Both the position numbers and the translations under genes were made by a program. Shown piece after piece: positions 53,850 through 62,064 of a stretch of DNA of 64,000 nucleotides (positions are counted from its first letter, which is position 1; every line of letters begins with the position of its first letter). Source of the DNA: Cellulomonas sp. Leaf334 (GTDB taxonomy: Bacteria > Actinomycetota > Actinomycetes > Actinomycetales > Cellulomonadaceae); assembly GCF_001424195.1 (NCBI RefSeq), contig NZ_LMOO01000001.1, forward strand, positions 1,904,812 to 1,968,811, given 5' to 3'. The notes beneath the pieces were generated by a model. The model was given only the letters and a program-made list of their open reading frames with translations. It was not told the DNA's origin and did not search any database.

Positions 53850-53877
53850 TGTCGATCTCGTGGTTCCGCCGTTCGAC
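53850..53877 (+). promoter_or_regulatory. Candidate ECF42-type promoter of the YCII-sigma operon
   Basis: TGTCGA at 53850-53855 followed after 18 bases by CGAC at 53874-53877. ECF42 promoters described in Streptomyces have TGTCGA and CGA/TC elements. It is 51 bases upstream of the YCII start. Confidence 0.5.
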
Positions 53878-53928
53878 TCGACGATGAGAGGGTCCGAAGG
53901 GGGCCCCCGGAACGGTAGGAGAAGAACC

Positions 53929-54348
53929 GTGAAGTACATGCTGATCATGCGTGCCACCGACGAGGCGTACGCGGCGTTCGAGAACATCGAGTTCGCCGAC
54001 ATCATGGAGGCGATGGGCAGGTTCAACGACGAGATGATCTCCGCCGGCGTGCTCGTCGCGGCGGAAGGTCTGGACGATGCGGCCGACGGCGTCGTCATCG
54101 ACTTCTCGTCGCAGCCGCCCGTCGTCAGCGACGGCCCGTACGGCGAGACCAAGGAGCTGTTCGGCGGCTTCTGGATTCTCGACGTCGCCTCCAAGGAGGA
54201 GGCGGTCGAGTGGGCCAAGCGCGCGCCGCTCACCGGCCCCGGCCAGAAGACCGAGATCCGCCGGGTGACGAGCATCGACGAGTTCCCGCAGGACAACGAG
54301 TGGATCCAGAAGGAGCGGGCGTGGCGCGAGCGGACGGGCCAGCTCTGA
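53929..54348 (+). CDS. YCII/DGPF domain protein (ECF42 partner)
   Basis: A 139-residue YCII-family protein: KYMLIMRATDEAYAAF opening and SDGPYGETKELFGGFWILDVASKEEAVEWA with the DGP-y/F motif. The DGPF group is the constant genomic partner and target of ECF42 sigma factors. Function of the protein is unproven. GTG start with AGGAG eight bases before. The last ten codons and stop are repeated in a 66-base tandem duplication downstream. Confidence 0.88.
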   Translation: MKYMLIMRATDEAYAAFENIEFADIMEAMGRFNDEMISAGVLVAAEGLDDAADGVVIDFSSQPPVVSDGPYGETKELFGGFWILDVASKEEAVEWAKRAPLTGPGQKTEIRRVTSIDEFPQDNEWIQKERAWRERTGQL

Positions 54349-54490
54349 CGTCGTCGGGTGACAGCCGCGGGAAGGCGAGTGCGGGCGTGGCGCGAGCGGA
54401 CGGGCCAGCTCTGACGTCGTCGGGTGACAGCCGCGGGAAGGCGAGTGCGGACGTGGCGCGAGCGGACGGGCCAGCTCTGACCTCGTCGGG
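54315..54490 (+). repeat. 66-bp tandem repeat spanning the YCII stop and the sigma start
   Basis: Two identical 66-base copies (54315-54380, 54381-54446) and a third of 44 bases (54447-54490, two substitutions). Each copy contains the end of the YCII gene with its stop codon (YCII frame) and, in another frame, a GTG and open codons of the sigma gene. 66 is divisible by three, so both frames are kept; in the sigma frame it gives 22-residue repeats with VARADGPALTSSGDSRG. Confidence 0.95.
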
Positions 54491-55727
54491 GACCGGGCGT
54501 GATGCGGTCGAGGCGGTGTGGCGGATCGAGTCCGCGCGCATCGTCTCGACCCTCGCCCGCTACACGGGCGACTTCGGGCTGGCGGAGGACCTCGCACAGG
54601 AGGCGCTGGCGGCGGCGCTGGTCGCGTGGCCGCGCGACGGTGTCCCGAGCAGCCCGGCGGCGTGGCTGCTCACGGTGGGTCGTCGGCGCGCGGTCGACAC
54701 GTATCGCCGTCGCGTCGCGCTCGACGAGCGGCACGCGACCCTCGCCCGTGACCTGAGCGAGGGTGCGGGGGGCGACCTGCTGTGGGACCCGGACCGGATC
54801 GACGACGACGTGCTCGCGCTGATGTTCGTCGCGTGCCACCCGGTGCTGTCCCGGGAGGCGCAGGTGACGATGACGCTCCGGGTGGTCGGTGGTCTGACCA
54901 GCGACGAGATCGCCCGGGCGCTCCTGGTGCCGACGGCAACCGTCCAGGCCCGGGTCACGCGCGCGAAGAAGACGCTCGGCGCGGCCCAGGTCCCGTTCGA
55001 GGTGCCACCGCCCGACGAGCGCCGCGAGCGGCTGGCGGCGGTGCTGAACGTCCTCTACCTGGTGTTCACGGAGGGCTCGTCGGCGACGTCGGGCAGCGAC
55101 TGGATCCGTCAGGACCTCGCTCACGAGGCCGTCCGCCAGGCCCGCGTCCTGGCGCGGCTCGTCCCCGACGAGCCCGAGGTCCACGGCCTGCTCGCGCTCC
55201 TGGAGCTGACCGCCGCACGGTTCCCGGCGAGGGTCCGTGACGACGGTGAGCCCGTGCTGCTGGAGGAGCAGGACCGTCGACGGTGGGACCGTGCGGCGAT
55301 CCGGCGGGGACGCGCCGCGCTCGCGACGGCCGGACGCGTGGGTCGAGGGCTCGGCGCGTACGGCGTCCAGGCCGCGATCGCCGAGTGTCACGCGGTCGCC
55401 CCGTCGGTCCGGGACACCGACTGGGACCGGATCGTCGTGCTCTACGAGGCGCTCGGCCGGTTGGCGCCGTCGCCGGTGGTCGAGCTCAACCGCGCGGTCG
55501 CGATCTCGATGGCGCAGGGCCCCGCGGCGGCTCTGCCGGTCGTCGACGGTCTGGTCGCGTCGGGCGCCCTGCGCGAGTCGCAGCTGCTGCCGAGCGTCCG
55601 CGGTGAGCTGCTGCGCCGCCTGGGCCGTCGCGACGACGCCCGTCGGGAGCTCGAACGTGCCGTCGAGCTGTGCGGGAACGAGCGCGAGCGCGACGTCCTG
55701 CGGCGCAAGCTCGCCGCGCTGGACTGA
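54321..55727 (+). CDS. ECF42-type RNA polymerase sigma factor with TPR-like C-terminus
   Basis: A 468-residue sigma factor if translated from GTG 54321, which has AAGGAG five bases upstream inside the first repeat copy; 446 or 424 residues from GTG 54387 or 54453. Region 2 is EAVWRIESARIVSTLARYTGDFGLAEDLAQEAL and region 4 MTLRVVGGLTSDEIARALLVPTATVQARVTRAKKTL; residues after about 220 form a long TPR-like extension (ELNRAVAISMAQGPAAALPVVDGL), the ECF42 hallmark needed for activity. Operon with the YCII gene, overlapping its stop. Confidence 0.88.
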   Translation: MARADGPALTSSGDSRGKASAGVARADGPALTSSGDSRGKASADVARADGPALTSSGTGRDAVEAVWRIESARIVSTLARYTGDFGLAEDLAQEALAAALVAWPRDGVPSSPAAWLLTVGRRRAVDTYRRRVALDERHATLARDLSEGAGGDLLWDPDRIDDDVLALMFVACHPVLSREAQVTMTLRVVGGLTSDEIARALLVPTATVQARVTRAKKTLGAAQVPFEVPPPDERRERLAAVLNVLYLVFTEGSSATSGSDWIRQDLAHEAVRQARVLARLVPDEPEVHGLLALLELTAARFPARVRDDGEPVLLEEQDRRRWDRAAIRRGRAALATAGRVGRGLGAYGVQAAIAECHAVAPSVRDTDWDRIVVLYEALGRLAPSPVVELNRAVAISMAQGPAAALPVVDGLVASGALRESQLLPSVRGELLRRLGRRDDARRELERAVELCGNERERDVLRRKLAALD

Positions 55728-55779
55728 CTGCGCGTTTTTGCGTGGACGTCCGGCGAGGCCCGCTGCCATCGTCGTCGGG

Positions 55780-56511
55780 ATGACACCACAGCTCTGGGAC
55801 GCCGAGGCCGCACGGCGCTACGACACCCCCGGCACCGGCATGTTCGCGCCCGAGGTCCTCGGACCGACGTTGGACCGGCTCGCCGCGCTCGCGGACGGCG
55901 GTCGAGCGTTGGAGCTCGCCATCGGGACCGGCCGCGTCGCCGTCCCGCTCGCGGAGCGCGGGGTGCCGGTCGCGGGCATCGAGCTCTCGTCGCACATGGT
56001 CGAGCAGCTGCGGACGAAGGTCGACGAGGACACGCTCCCGGTCGTCCTGGGCGACATGGCGACCGCCACGGCGCCGGGCGAGTTCAGCCTCGTCTACCTG
56101 GTGTTCAACACGATCTCGAACCTGCTCACGCAGGAGGAGCAGGTCGCGTGCTTCCGCAACGCGGCCCGCCACCTGGTCCCCGGCGGCCGGTTCGTCATCG
56201 AGCTCTGGGTGCCCGAGCTGCGCAAGCTCCCGCCCGGCGTCGGGGCCACGGTCTGGTTGAACGAGCCCGACTACATCGGTCTCGACACCTACGACGTCCT
56301 GCACCAGCGGGTCGACTCGCACCACTTCCGGTTCGACGAGGGCCGGCAGGCCGACCACGGCTGGACGCCCCACCGGTACATCTGGCCGTCCGAGCTCGAC
56401 CTGATGGCGCAGCTCGCGGGCTTCGCGCTGGAGAGCCGCGACGCCGACTGGTCGGGTGAGGAGTTCACCGCCGACTCGCGTTCGCACGTGTCGGTGTACC
56501 GCCTTGGCTGA
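55780..56511 (+). CDS. Class I SAM-dependent methyltransferase
   Basis: A 243-residue methyltransferase with motif I ALELAIGTGRVAVPLAERG, motif II VAGIELSSHMV and SLVYLVFNTISNLLTQEEQ. Substrate unknown. The natural end SVYRLG is followed at once by the stop TGA and, in the same frame, by a truncated GNAT sequence. Confidence 0.85.
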   Translation: MTPQLWDAEAARRYDTPGTGMFAPEVLGPTLDRLAALADGGRALELAIGTGRVAVPLAERGVPVAGIELSSHMVEQLRTKVDEDTLPVVLGDMATATAPGEFSLVYLVFNTISNLLTQEEQVACFRNAARHLVPGGRFVIELWVPELRKLPPGVGATVWLNEPDYIGLDTYDVLHQRVDSHHFRFDEGRQADHGWTPHRYIWPSELDLMAQLAGFALESRDADWSGEEFTADSRSHVSVYRLG

Positions 56512-56763
56512 GGCTACGTCGTGCTGCCCGAGCACCGCCGGCAGGGCTATGCCGGCGACCTGATGCGCGAGGGTCTCCGCGTCGCGGCGACGCTCGGGCT
56601 CGAGCGCGTCCTCGTCACGTGCTCGCCCGACAACATCGGGTCGGTGCGGACCATCGAGGCGGCCGGTGGCGTGCTGCAGGACGTCGTCTCGCACCCGAAG
56701 GCAGGGGCGAAGCGTCGGTACTGGATCACGCTCGGTGACCCGGCTCGGACCAGCACCCCGTAG
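56512..56763 (+). pseudogene. C-terminal remnant of a GNAT acetyltransferase
   Basis: The frame after the methyltransferase stop reads GYVVLPEHRRQGYAGDLM, acetyl-CoA-binding motif A, then SPDNIGSVRTIEAAGGVLQD and a normal end. Some 80-90 residues that would form the first half of the fold are absent, and there is no promoter or start before GTG 56521. A truncated gene joined in frame to its neighbour. Confidence 0.65.
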
Positions 56764-56810
56764 CCCCGCGTCCCGTGGCCGAGACACCTCTGCTGCGAGC
56801 ACGCGCTCCG

Positions 56811-57899
56811 TCAGCGGCGACGCAGCTCCGGCGACCAGCCGTCCGTGCCCGACAGGTAGGCGCGGACCGTGAACAGCCCGGCCTCCGGAGGCGTCAGCTG
56901 CGGGCGGTCGGCGGTGAGCAGGGCGCCGGGTCCGCGGTTGTGGTGCTCGGCGAAGCGGGCGTCCCGCCAGAGCCAGCCGCCGGAGAAGTCGCTCCACGCG
57001 ACTGCGCCGATGTGGTCCCCGATCCACGAGTCGCGCACGAGCACCTGCCCGATCGCGTTCGGGTCGTTGCTCGGGTGCCACGGCCGGCCGAGGAACACGG
57101 TGCCGGCGGGGGCGTCGCTGGTGAAGTGGGACCGCGTGAACAGGAAGCCGTAGGGGTTGTCGATCATGGTGCTCGGCGCGGTCACGTAGCCGTTGTTCGT
57201 GGCCGAGCCGCGGGTCAGCGAGTGGATCTGGCTGCGGTCGAACACGGCGGTCGCGCGGCCGAAGATGAAGTCCACGTCGCCCTCGACGTAGCAGTCGCGG
57301 AAGTACGCGCGGGCGACGACGGCGGCCGACGAGCTGTTCACGTAGAGGGTGTCCTGGTTGCCGAGGAACCGGACGCCGTCGAACACGAGCCGGTCGGCGC
57401 GCGTGAGCACGGCGACGGCCTGCCGGTTGGTGATCTCCGGGTGCGCGGCCTCGTCGAAGAGGTTGGCGAACGTCAGGTTCCGCGCCGTGAAGTCGGCGCC
57501 GTCGAGCGTCACGCTCGCGCTTCCCGACGTGCCGTACGGGCCGGAGCCGTCGGGCTTGGGGGTGCCGTTCGCGTTGTCGTAGGCGATGACGACGTCCTGG
57601 GCGCGGCGGCCCGTGCCGACGAGCGTGAGGAACGGCTTCGTCGCGGGAACCTTGACCAGCTCCCGGTACTCGCCGGGCCGCACGGCGACGACCCACGGCT
57701 CGGTGGCGCCCACCGGGGCCGCGTCGATGGCTGCCTGGACGCTGGCGAAGTCCGCCCGGCCGTCGACGGAGACGGTGACGTCGGGTCGGTCGTGACCGGG
57801 TCCCTGGTGGGCGAGCACCGGGCCGGCGAGGCCGCTGTGCGCGGCGCCGAGCACCGTGAGCGTGGCGAGGAACAGGCTGGTACGTCGTCGTACGTGCAT
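56811..57899 (-). CDS. Secreted pectinesterase
   Basis: A 362-residue protein: signal peptide (1-30, ending VLAHQ), then a right-handed beta-helix CE8 domain with all family motifs: GPGEYRE, LTFAN, ITNRQAVAV, FLGNQDTLYV (catalytic Asp region), DVDFIFG (Asp210) and FLGRPWHPS. It removes methyl esters from pectin and complements the GH43 and CE15 enzymes here. A palindrome AAGCGCTT 19 bases upstream of the start suggests LacI-type control. Confidence 0.92.
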   Translation of the reverse strand: MHVRRRTSLFLATLTVLGAAHSGLAGPVLAHQGPGHDRPDVTVSVDGRADFASVQAAIDAAPVGATEPWVVAVRPGEYRELVKVPATKPFLTLVGTGRRAQDVVIAYDNANGTPKPDGSGPYGTSGSASVTLDGADFTARNLTFANLFDEAAHPEITNRQAVAVLTRADRLVFDGVRFLGNQDTLYVNSSSAAVVARAYFRDCYVEGDVDFIFGRATAVFDRSQIHSLTRGSATNNGYVTAPSTMIDNPYGFLFTRSHFTSDAPAGTVFLGRPWHPSNDPNAIGQVLVRDSWIGDHIGAVAWSDFSGGWLWRDARFAEHHNRGPGALLTADRPQLTPPEAGLFTVRAYLSGTDGWSPELRRR

Positions 57900-57914
57900 C
57901 TCAACACCCCTGCG

Positions 57915-57928
57915 AGAAAGCGCTTGCC
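57915..57928. promoter_or_regulatory. Candidate LacI-type half-palindrome upstream of the pectinesterase
   Basis: AAGCGCTT at 57918-57925 is a perfect 8-base palindrome inside GAGAAAGCGCTTGC and matches the core of CcpA/LacI-like sites (AAGCGCTT). The outer bases match poorly, so confidence is limited. Confidence 0.45.
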
Positions 57929-58057
57929 CGGCGGCGTGACGACGCTAGGGGAGCGGATGCAGTGGAGTCAAGGAATCGCGCATGGGTACCTCTCCCTCGC
58001 CGACATGGAGGGGCATCGACCGCGCGCTCGCCGGGCTGCTCGACCTGGGGTGACCGC

Positions 58058-58090
58058 GGGTGGCGCGCACGGAGCCCGTGCGCGCCACCC
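58058..58090 (-). terminator. Strong terminator of the M28 peptidase gene
   Basis: GGGTGGCGCGCACGG (58058-58072) and CCGTGCGCGCCACCC (58076-58090) pair perfectly over 15 bases with a 3-base loop. It starts 6 bases after the peptidase stop. Confidence 0.8.
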
Positions 58091-58096
58091 CGGTCG

Positions 58097-59638
58097 TCAG
58101 GAGGCGCGCTCCAGCAGGACGCGGTCCTCGGGTGCGAGGTGCTTGCCCGGCCCGTGGCCGTGGCCCGGGTGCGGGTGTCCCTTGCCCGGGCCGGAGACGC
58201 CGTTGATGGCCGACGTGTCCCACGCGAGGGAGTAGGTGGACGCGGCGATCGCCTTCGACATGATGCCGAGGGCCTTCGCGTTCACGTTCGACAGGTCGTC
58301 ACCTGCGGAGTGGTAGTTCGGGTCGTGCGTGATCCCCGCCGTCCCACCGAACAGGGCGACCTCCTCGGGCGTCTTGACGTCGTCGGCACCGGTGAACAGG
58401 CCGGACGCCGGGACCCCGTTGAGGATGAACGCCTGGTAGTCGGAGCGGCCGGAGAACTCGGTGTCCACCCACGGCTGGCCGATCTTGTCGAACCAGCTGG
58501 TGAGGACCGCCTCGGTGGCGACCGACCCCTCGGGGACGTCGACCGGGGCGGGGTAGGTGGACTCGTCCGCGTCGTACACGCCGATGATGTAGTTCGGCGA
58601 GCCGACCATGTCGTAGTTCAGGTACGTCGCGATGCGGTCGAGCTCACCCTCCTGCGTGGCCAGCTCCTCGACGTAGGCCGTCGACCCGATGAGCCCGAGC
58701 TCCTCGGCGCCCCACCACGCGAACCGCACGGTGTTGTGGTGCGGGGTGTGCGACTTGCCGAGCTGGACGGCGGTCTCGAGGATCGCTGCCGACCCGGTGC
58801 CGTTGTCGTTGATCCCGGGTCCCTCCTCGACACCGTCGAGGTGCGCGCCGAGCATGACGACGTTGTCGTCCCGGCCCTGCTTGGTCTCCGCGATCACGTT
58901 GAACGACTCGGCCACCTCGGTGTGGCTGCTCACGTCCAGCGTCACGTTCACCACGCCGGCAGCGAGCGCTGTGGCGAGCGCCTGACCGTCGGCCTGCCGG
59001 ACGCCGGCCACGGGGACGGTGACCAGACCTTCGGCGCCCAGCGTGCCGAAGAGCTGCACGTCGGGAACGTTGTTGTAGATGACGACGCCGATCGCGCCGG
59101 CTGCCTCCGCGTTGAGGGCCTTGTCCGCGAACGGGCACGCACCACGGCTGACGAGGGCGATCTTGCCGGTGGCGACGACGCCCGACCACGTGTCGGCGGT
59201 GCAGCCGAGCGGGTCTGTGGGGGCGACGAGGTCGGCGGTGATCCCGCCGACGGGGGCGTTCGGGGAGAACTCCATCTGGTCCACCGTGTACGCGGCGGAG
59301 CCCGGGGAGTTCTCCGTCAGGGTCTCCGTGTCGATGATCTCGCGGTCGAAGGTGAACGGGTCTCGTTCGGTCTTGTACCCGGCCTTGCGCAGGGTGCGCT
59401 CGACGTAGCGGGCGCTCTCCTCGTAGCCGGACGTCAGGGCTGCCCTGTTGCCGTCGTTCTTGTCGGCGATGCGCTGGAAGGCTGCCAGGTGTCCCTGGAC
59501 GGCCTTGGTGCTGACTTTCTGGGCGAACTTCTCCGGGGATCTCCCGCGATCGTGCGCCGCGGCCGGGGACGCGATGGCCCCCGCTGCGACGATGGCGATC
59601 GATGAGGCTAGTGCGACCAGAGTTCGACGTGCCGCCAT
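58097..59638 (-). CDS. Secreted M28 family zinc aminopeptidase with PA domain
   Basis: A 513-residue secreted peptidase: signal peptide (1-27), M28 catalytic domain split by a protease-associated domain (about 140-235: DLVAPTDPLGCTADTW, CPFADKALNAEAAGAIGVVIYNN). Metal ligands are visible: His/Asp in GAHLDGV, Asp in PGINDNGTGSA, Glu-Glu in WGAEELGL, Asp in NYDMVG and His in THDPNYHSAGDD. Resembles Streptomyces griseus aminopeptidase. Clears peptides outside the cell. A His/Pro/Gly tail follows the domain. Confidence 0.9.
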   Translation of the reverse strand: MAARRTLVALASSIAIVAAGAIASPAAAHDRGRSPEKFAQKVSTKAVQGHLAAFQRIADKNDGNRAALTSGYEESARYVERTLRKAGYKTERDPFTFDREIIDTETLTENSPGSAAYTVDQMEFSPNAPVGGITADLVAPTDPLGCTADTWSGVVATGKIALVSRGACPFADKALNAEAAGAIGVVIYNNVPDVQLFGTLGAEGLVTVPVAGVRQADGQALATALAAGVVNVTLDVSSHTEVAESFNVIAETKQGRDDNVVMLGAHLDGVEEGPGINDNGTGSAAILETAVQLGKSHTPHHNTVRFAWWGAEELGLIGSTAYVEELATQEGELDRIATYLNYDMVGSPNYIIGVYDADESTYPAPVDVPEGSVATEAVLTSWFDKIGQPWVDTEFSGRSDYQAFILNGVPASGLFTGADDVKTPEEVALFGGTAGITHDPNYHSAGDDLSNVNAKALGIMSKAIAASTYSLAWDTSAINGVSGPGKGHPHPGHGHGPGKHLAPEDRVLLERAS

Positions 59639-59839
59639 GCGGTGTCCTCCTCACACGTCGGCGCGACCTGTAGGCCGCGCCGGGCCAACCCCCTGTCGGC
59701 CGCCACCTAGACCAGCACAGAACGGTCACAGGTGGGAGATGGTTCGCGCTGGCAACTGAGCTGCGGTCGGGCGCTGAGACGACCCTTGTGGAGGCCTGGC
59801 CAGGGTCGATACCGTCCCGCGACACCGAGGAGGTCACTG

Positions 59840-60481
59840 ATGGGTGCCGCGCAGATCGTGCTGCTGCTGGTCGTCCCGGTGCTGGCCGCCCTCGTCCTCG
59901 TGCTCCGCCGCGGAGGGCTCGCCTCCCTCGCGAACGTCCGGGTCCGCGGTGCGGCCTGGGCGCTGTCCGGTGCGGCCGTCCAGGTGCTGCGCAGCGCGGA
60001 CCCCGCCTGGGCCGCAGGCGTGCTCGAGGCCGCCGGCGGGGCGCTGGTGCCCCTCGCGCTCGCGGTGTGCGCCGTCGGGTTCGCCTCCGCGAACGCGCGC
60101 GGGGCGGGCCGCGCGGTCCGCGTCGCGCTCGCGGTCGCGACGGCGGGAGCCCTGTCGAACGCCCTCGCGACCGCGCTGAACGGAGGCATGCCGTTCTCCG
60201 TCCCGGCGGCCCGGTCGGTCGGCCTCGACGTCGCAGGAGCCCCGGGCCACGTCCCGATCGACGGGGCGACGCTGCTCGTCCCGCTCGCGGACCTGGTCCC
60301 CGTCCCGGGGCTCGCGATGGTGTTCAGCGTGGGCGACGTCCTCCTCTGGACCGGCCTCGCGGCAGTCCTCGTCCTGGCAGCCGCCCGGACCACCACACTC
60401 CCCGGCGACGCCGCCGGGGTGCACCACCCGCCTGCCGCGGCTCCGGCCACGGCGTCCACCGTCACGAGGAGCACCCTGTGA
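59840..60481 (+). CDS. DUF5317 family membrane protein
   Basis: A 213-residue protein with about five transmembrane segments and the DUF5317 ending (GMPFSVPAARSVGLD, GHVPIDGATLLVPLADLVPVPGLAMVFSVGDVLL). The family occurs in clostridia and actinomycetes and is unstudied. GGAGG six bases before the ATG. Its stop overlaps a GTG that starts the first of two tandem microproteins. Confidence 0.75.
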   Translation: MGAAQIVLLLVVPVLAALVLVLRRGGLASLANVRVRGAAWALSGAAVQVLRSADPAWAAGVLEAAGGALVPLALAVCAVGFASANARGAGRAVRVALAVATAGALSNALATALNGGMPFSVPAARSVGLDVAGAPGHVPIDGATLLVPLADLVPVPGLAMVFSVGDVLLWTGLAAVLVLAAARTTTLPGDAAGVHHPPAAAPATASTVTRSTL

Positions 60482-60585
60482 AGAACCGACCCTCCGCCAC
60501 GCGCGTCTACGTCACGCTGTCGAGCATCGCCGTCACCGCGGCTGCGGTGTACGCGTTCGCGGCCCCGTTCACCCGGACCAACTGA
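60478..60585 (+). CDS. Microprotein 1, 35-residue membrane peptide
   Basis: Starts at a GTG that overlaps the DUF5317 stop (GTGA) and ends at TGA 60583. The peptide has a basic N-terminus (KNRPSATR), one hydrophobic helix (VTLSSIAVTAAAVYAFAAPF) and a short polar tail. Sequence and coupling support real translation. No known family. Confidence 0.6.
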   Translation: MKNRPSATRVYVTLSSIAVTAAAVYAFAAPFTRTN

Positions 60586-60689
60586 TGACGCGACCTTCGG
60601 CGACGCGCGTGTACGTCACGCTGTCGAGCCTCGCGGTCACCGCGGCCGCGGTGTACGCCTTCGCGGCGCCGTTCGGCAGCACGAACTAG
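60585..60689 (+). CDS. Microprotein 2, 34-residue membrane peptide, tandem paralogue of microprotein 1
   Basis: ATG at 60585 overlaps the TGA of microprotein 1 (TGATG). It aligns to microprotein 1 over 33 residues with 29 identities (RPSATRVYVTLSS, AVTAAAVYAFAAPF), while the DNA differs mainly at third codon positions, which suggests selection on protein. Same layout: basic start, one transmembrane helix, short tail. Confidence 0.6.
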   Translation: MTRPSATRVYVTLSSLAVTAAAVYAFAAPFGSTN

Positions 60690-60734
60690 CCGGTCCGGTG
60701 GTGCGGCGGACCGTCGCCGCACCACCGGGAGCCG

Positions 60735-61223
60735 TCAGAGCTCGCGCAGCACCTCGCGCGCGAACCGCACCGACCGCTCGCGCAGGCCCCCGATCCGGCT
60801 CTGGACGAGACCGGCTGGGTCCTGTCCCGCCTCGATGATCGTGGGCTTGCGGCGCACGTTGTGCGAGCACTCGAACCCGGTGCAGATGAGGGTGCCGATG
60901 GTGTCGCCGTTCCGGCCGGGAGCGCCGGCGCGGCGGGCGACGTACATCGAGACGTCCTCGGTGGCGTAGACGTCCTCGCACCAGGCGCAGACGGCACGGC
61001 GGCGCTTGCCGACCTCGGGCGAGCGCAGCGCGATGCCCACGAGGGTGTCCTCGACGGGCACCACCACGTAGGCGCGCAGGGGTGCCTTGCGGTCGATCCA
61101 GCCCAGGTAGTCGAGGCGGTCCCAACGCTGCTCGGACAGGTCGGGGAGGGTGAGCTGGGCGGCCTCGCGTCGTGAGCAGTTCACGAAGGACGCGCGGATG
61201 AGCTTCTCGGTCAGGGGGTTCAC
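60735..61223 (-). CDS. FBP (FusB/FusC-like EF-G-binding) domain protein
   Basis: A 162-residue protein with the FBP domain layout: helical N-terminus (LIRASFVNCSRREAAQLTLPD), then a zinc-binding treble clef with CAWCEDV and CTGFECSHNVRRKP (four Cys). FusB-type proteins bind EF-G on the ribosome and rescue it from fusidic acid; actinobacterial members are common and not proven to give resistance. ATG at 61223. Confidence 0.75.
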   Translation of the reverse strand: MNPLTEKLIRASFVNCSRREAAQLTLPDLSEQRWDRLDYLGWIDRKAPLRAYVVVPVEDTLVGIALRSPEVGKRRRAVCAWCEDVYATEDVSMYVARRAGAPGRNGDTIGTLICTGFECSHNVRRKPTIIEAGQDPAGLVQSRIGGLRERSVRFAREVLREL

Positions 61224-61479
61224 GGTCGTGGGCTTTCGGGGCGACGGGAGCCGGCACGGGATCGTGGCGGCGCGAGCGCCCGTGCAGGTGTGCCGGAGGA
61301 CCGGCGGAACGTGAGTCCGTCGGTGGCGTCAGGCGTGCTGAGCGGGCGTCCGGGTCCCGCCTGAGCAGGCCTGGACGGCCGCCTCGCTTCCCCGCTGCAT
61401 CGTGATGCGCTCCGTGCTCGTCTCCGTCATGAACGAGTCGATGGTGCGCCTCGGCCGGCCCGCGCGTCCACTCCGATCC

Positions 61480-62046
61480 TCACTCGCCCGGTGCCGCGAG
61501 CGCCTTGCGCACGGTGAGCAGGAGCTGGCTGACCACGTCGTGGGGAGGGGTCGTGCCCTCGCGGAGCTCGCTCCAGCCGAGGTAGAGCGACGACCACAGG
61601 ATGCCCTGCAGCCAGCCGGGGGAGAGCCGGGTGTCGAGGGTGCCGTCGGCGAGGCCCCGCGCGCAGGCGTCGTCGAGCGACTGGGAGAAGCCGTGCTCGG
61701 GCCCGCAGGTGTCGATGGAGACGACCTCGGTGAACATGAGGGTCAGCAGGTCGCCGAGCTGCAGGAGTGTCTGGCAGGCGCGCAGGATCGCGTCGAGCCC
61801 CGTGCCCTCGTCCAGGCGTGCACGGACGGCGGCGTCCCCGAGCCGGCGTCCTGCCTCCTGCATCACGGACGTGAGGAGCTCGGCGCGGTCGGGGTAGTAG
61901 CGGTGGAGCGTCGTGCGGCCGACGTCGGCGGCGTCGGCGATCTGGCCGAGGCTCGCGCTCGGGTCGGCGGCGAGGACCCGGATCGCGGCGTCGAGGATCG
62001 CCTTGCGGGTCCGGCCACGCGTACCGGTCTCGCTGTCGACTGTCAT
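61480..62046 (-). CDS. TetR family transcriptional regulator
   Basis: A 188-residue TetR regulator: helix-turn-helix RKAILDAAIRVLAADPSASLGQIADAADVGRTTLHRYYPDRAELL and a helical ligand domain. Divergent from the ABC exporter gene 75 bases away; dyads between them suggest it represses the exporter and itself, a common drug-efflux arrangement. ATG at 62046. Confidence 0.88.
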   Translation of the reverse strand: MTVDSETGTRGRTRKAILDAAIRVLAADPSASLGQIADAADVGRTTLHRYYPDRAELLTSVMQEAGRRLGDAAVRARLDEGTGLDAILRACQTLLQLGDLLTLMFTEVVSIDTCGPEHGFSQSLDDACARGLADGTLDTRLSPGWLQGILWSSLYLGWSELREGTTPPHDVVSQLLLTVRKALAAPGE

Positions 62047-62064
62047 CCACCGAAAGTAGCACCG

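Noticed and set aside
52803..55769. A 988-codon minus-strand frame that includes the oxidase-GNAT gene
   Set aside because: Only the first-third from 53792 is a recognisable protein; the rest is antisense to the YCII and sigma genes.
57982..58053. A 23-codon frame (MGTSPSPTWRGIDRALAGL...) in the spacer before the M28 terminator
   Set aside because: No ribosome site, no homologue recognised, and it overlaps a promoter-proximal region of the pectinesterase; too short to support.
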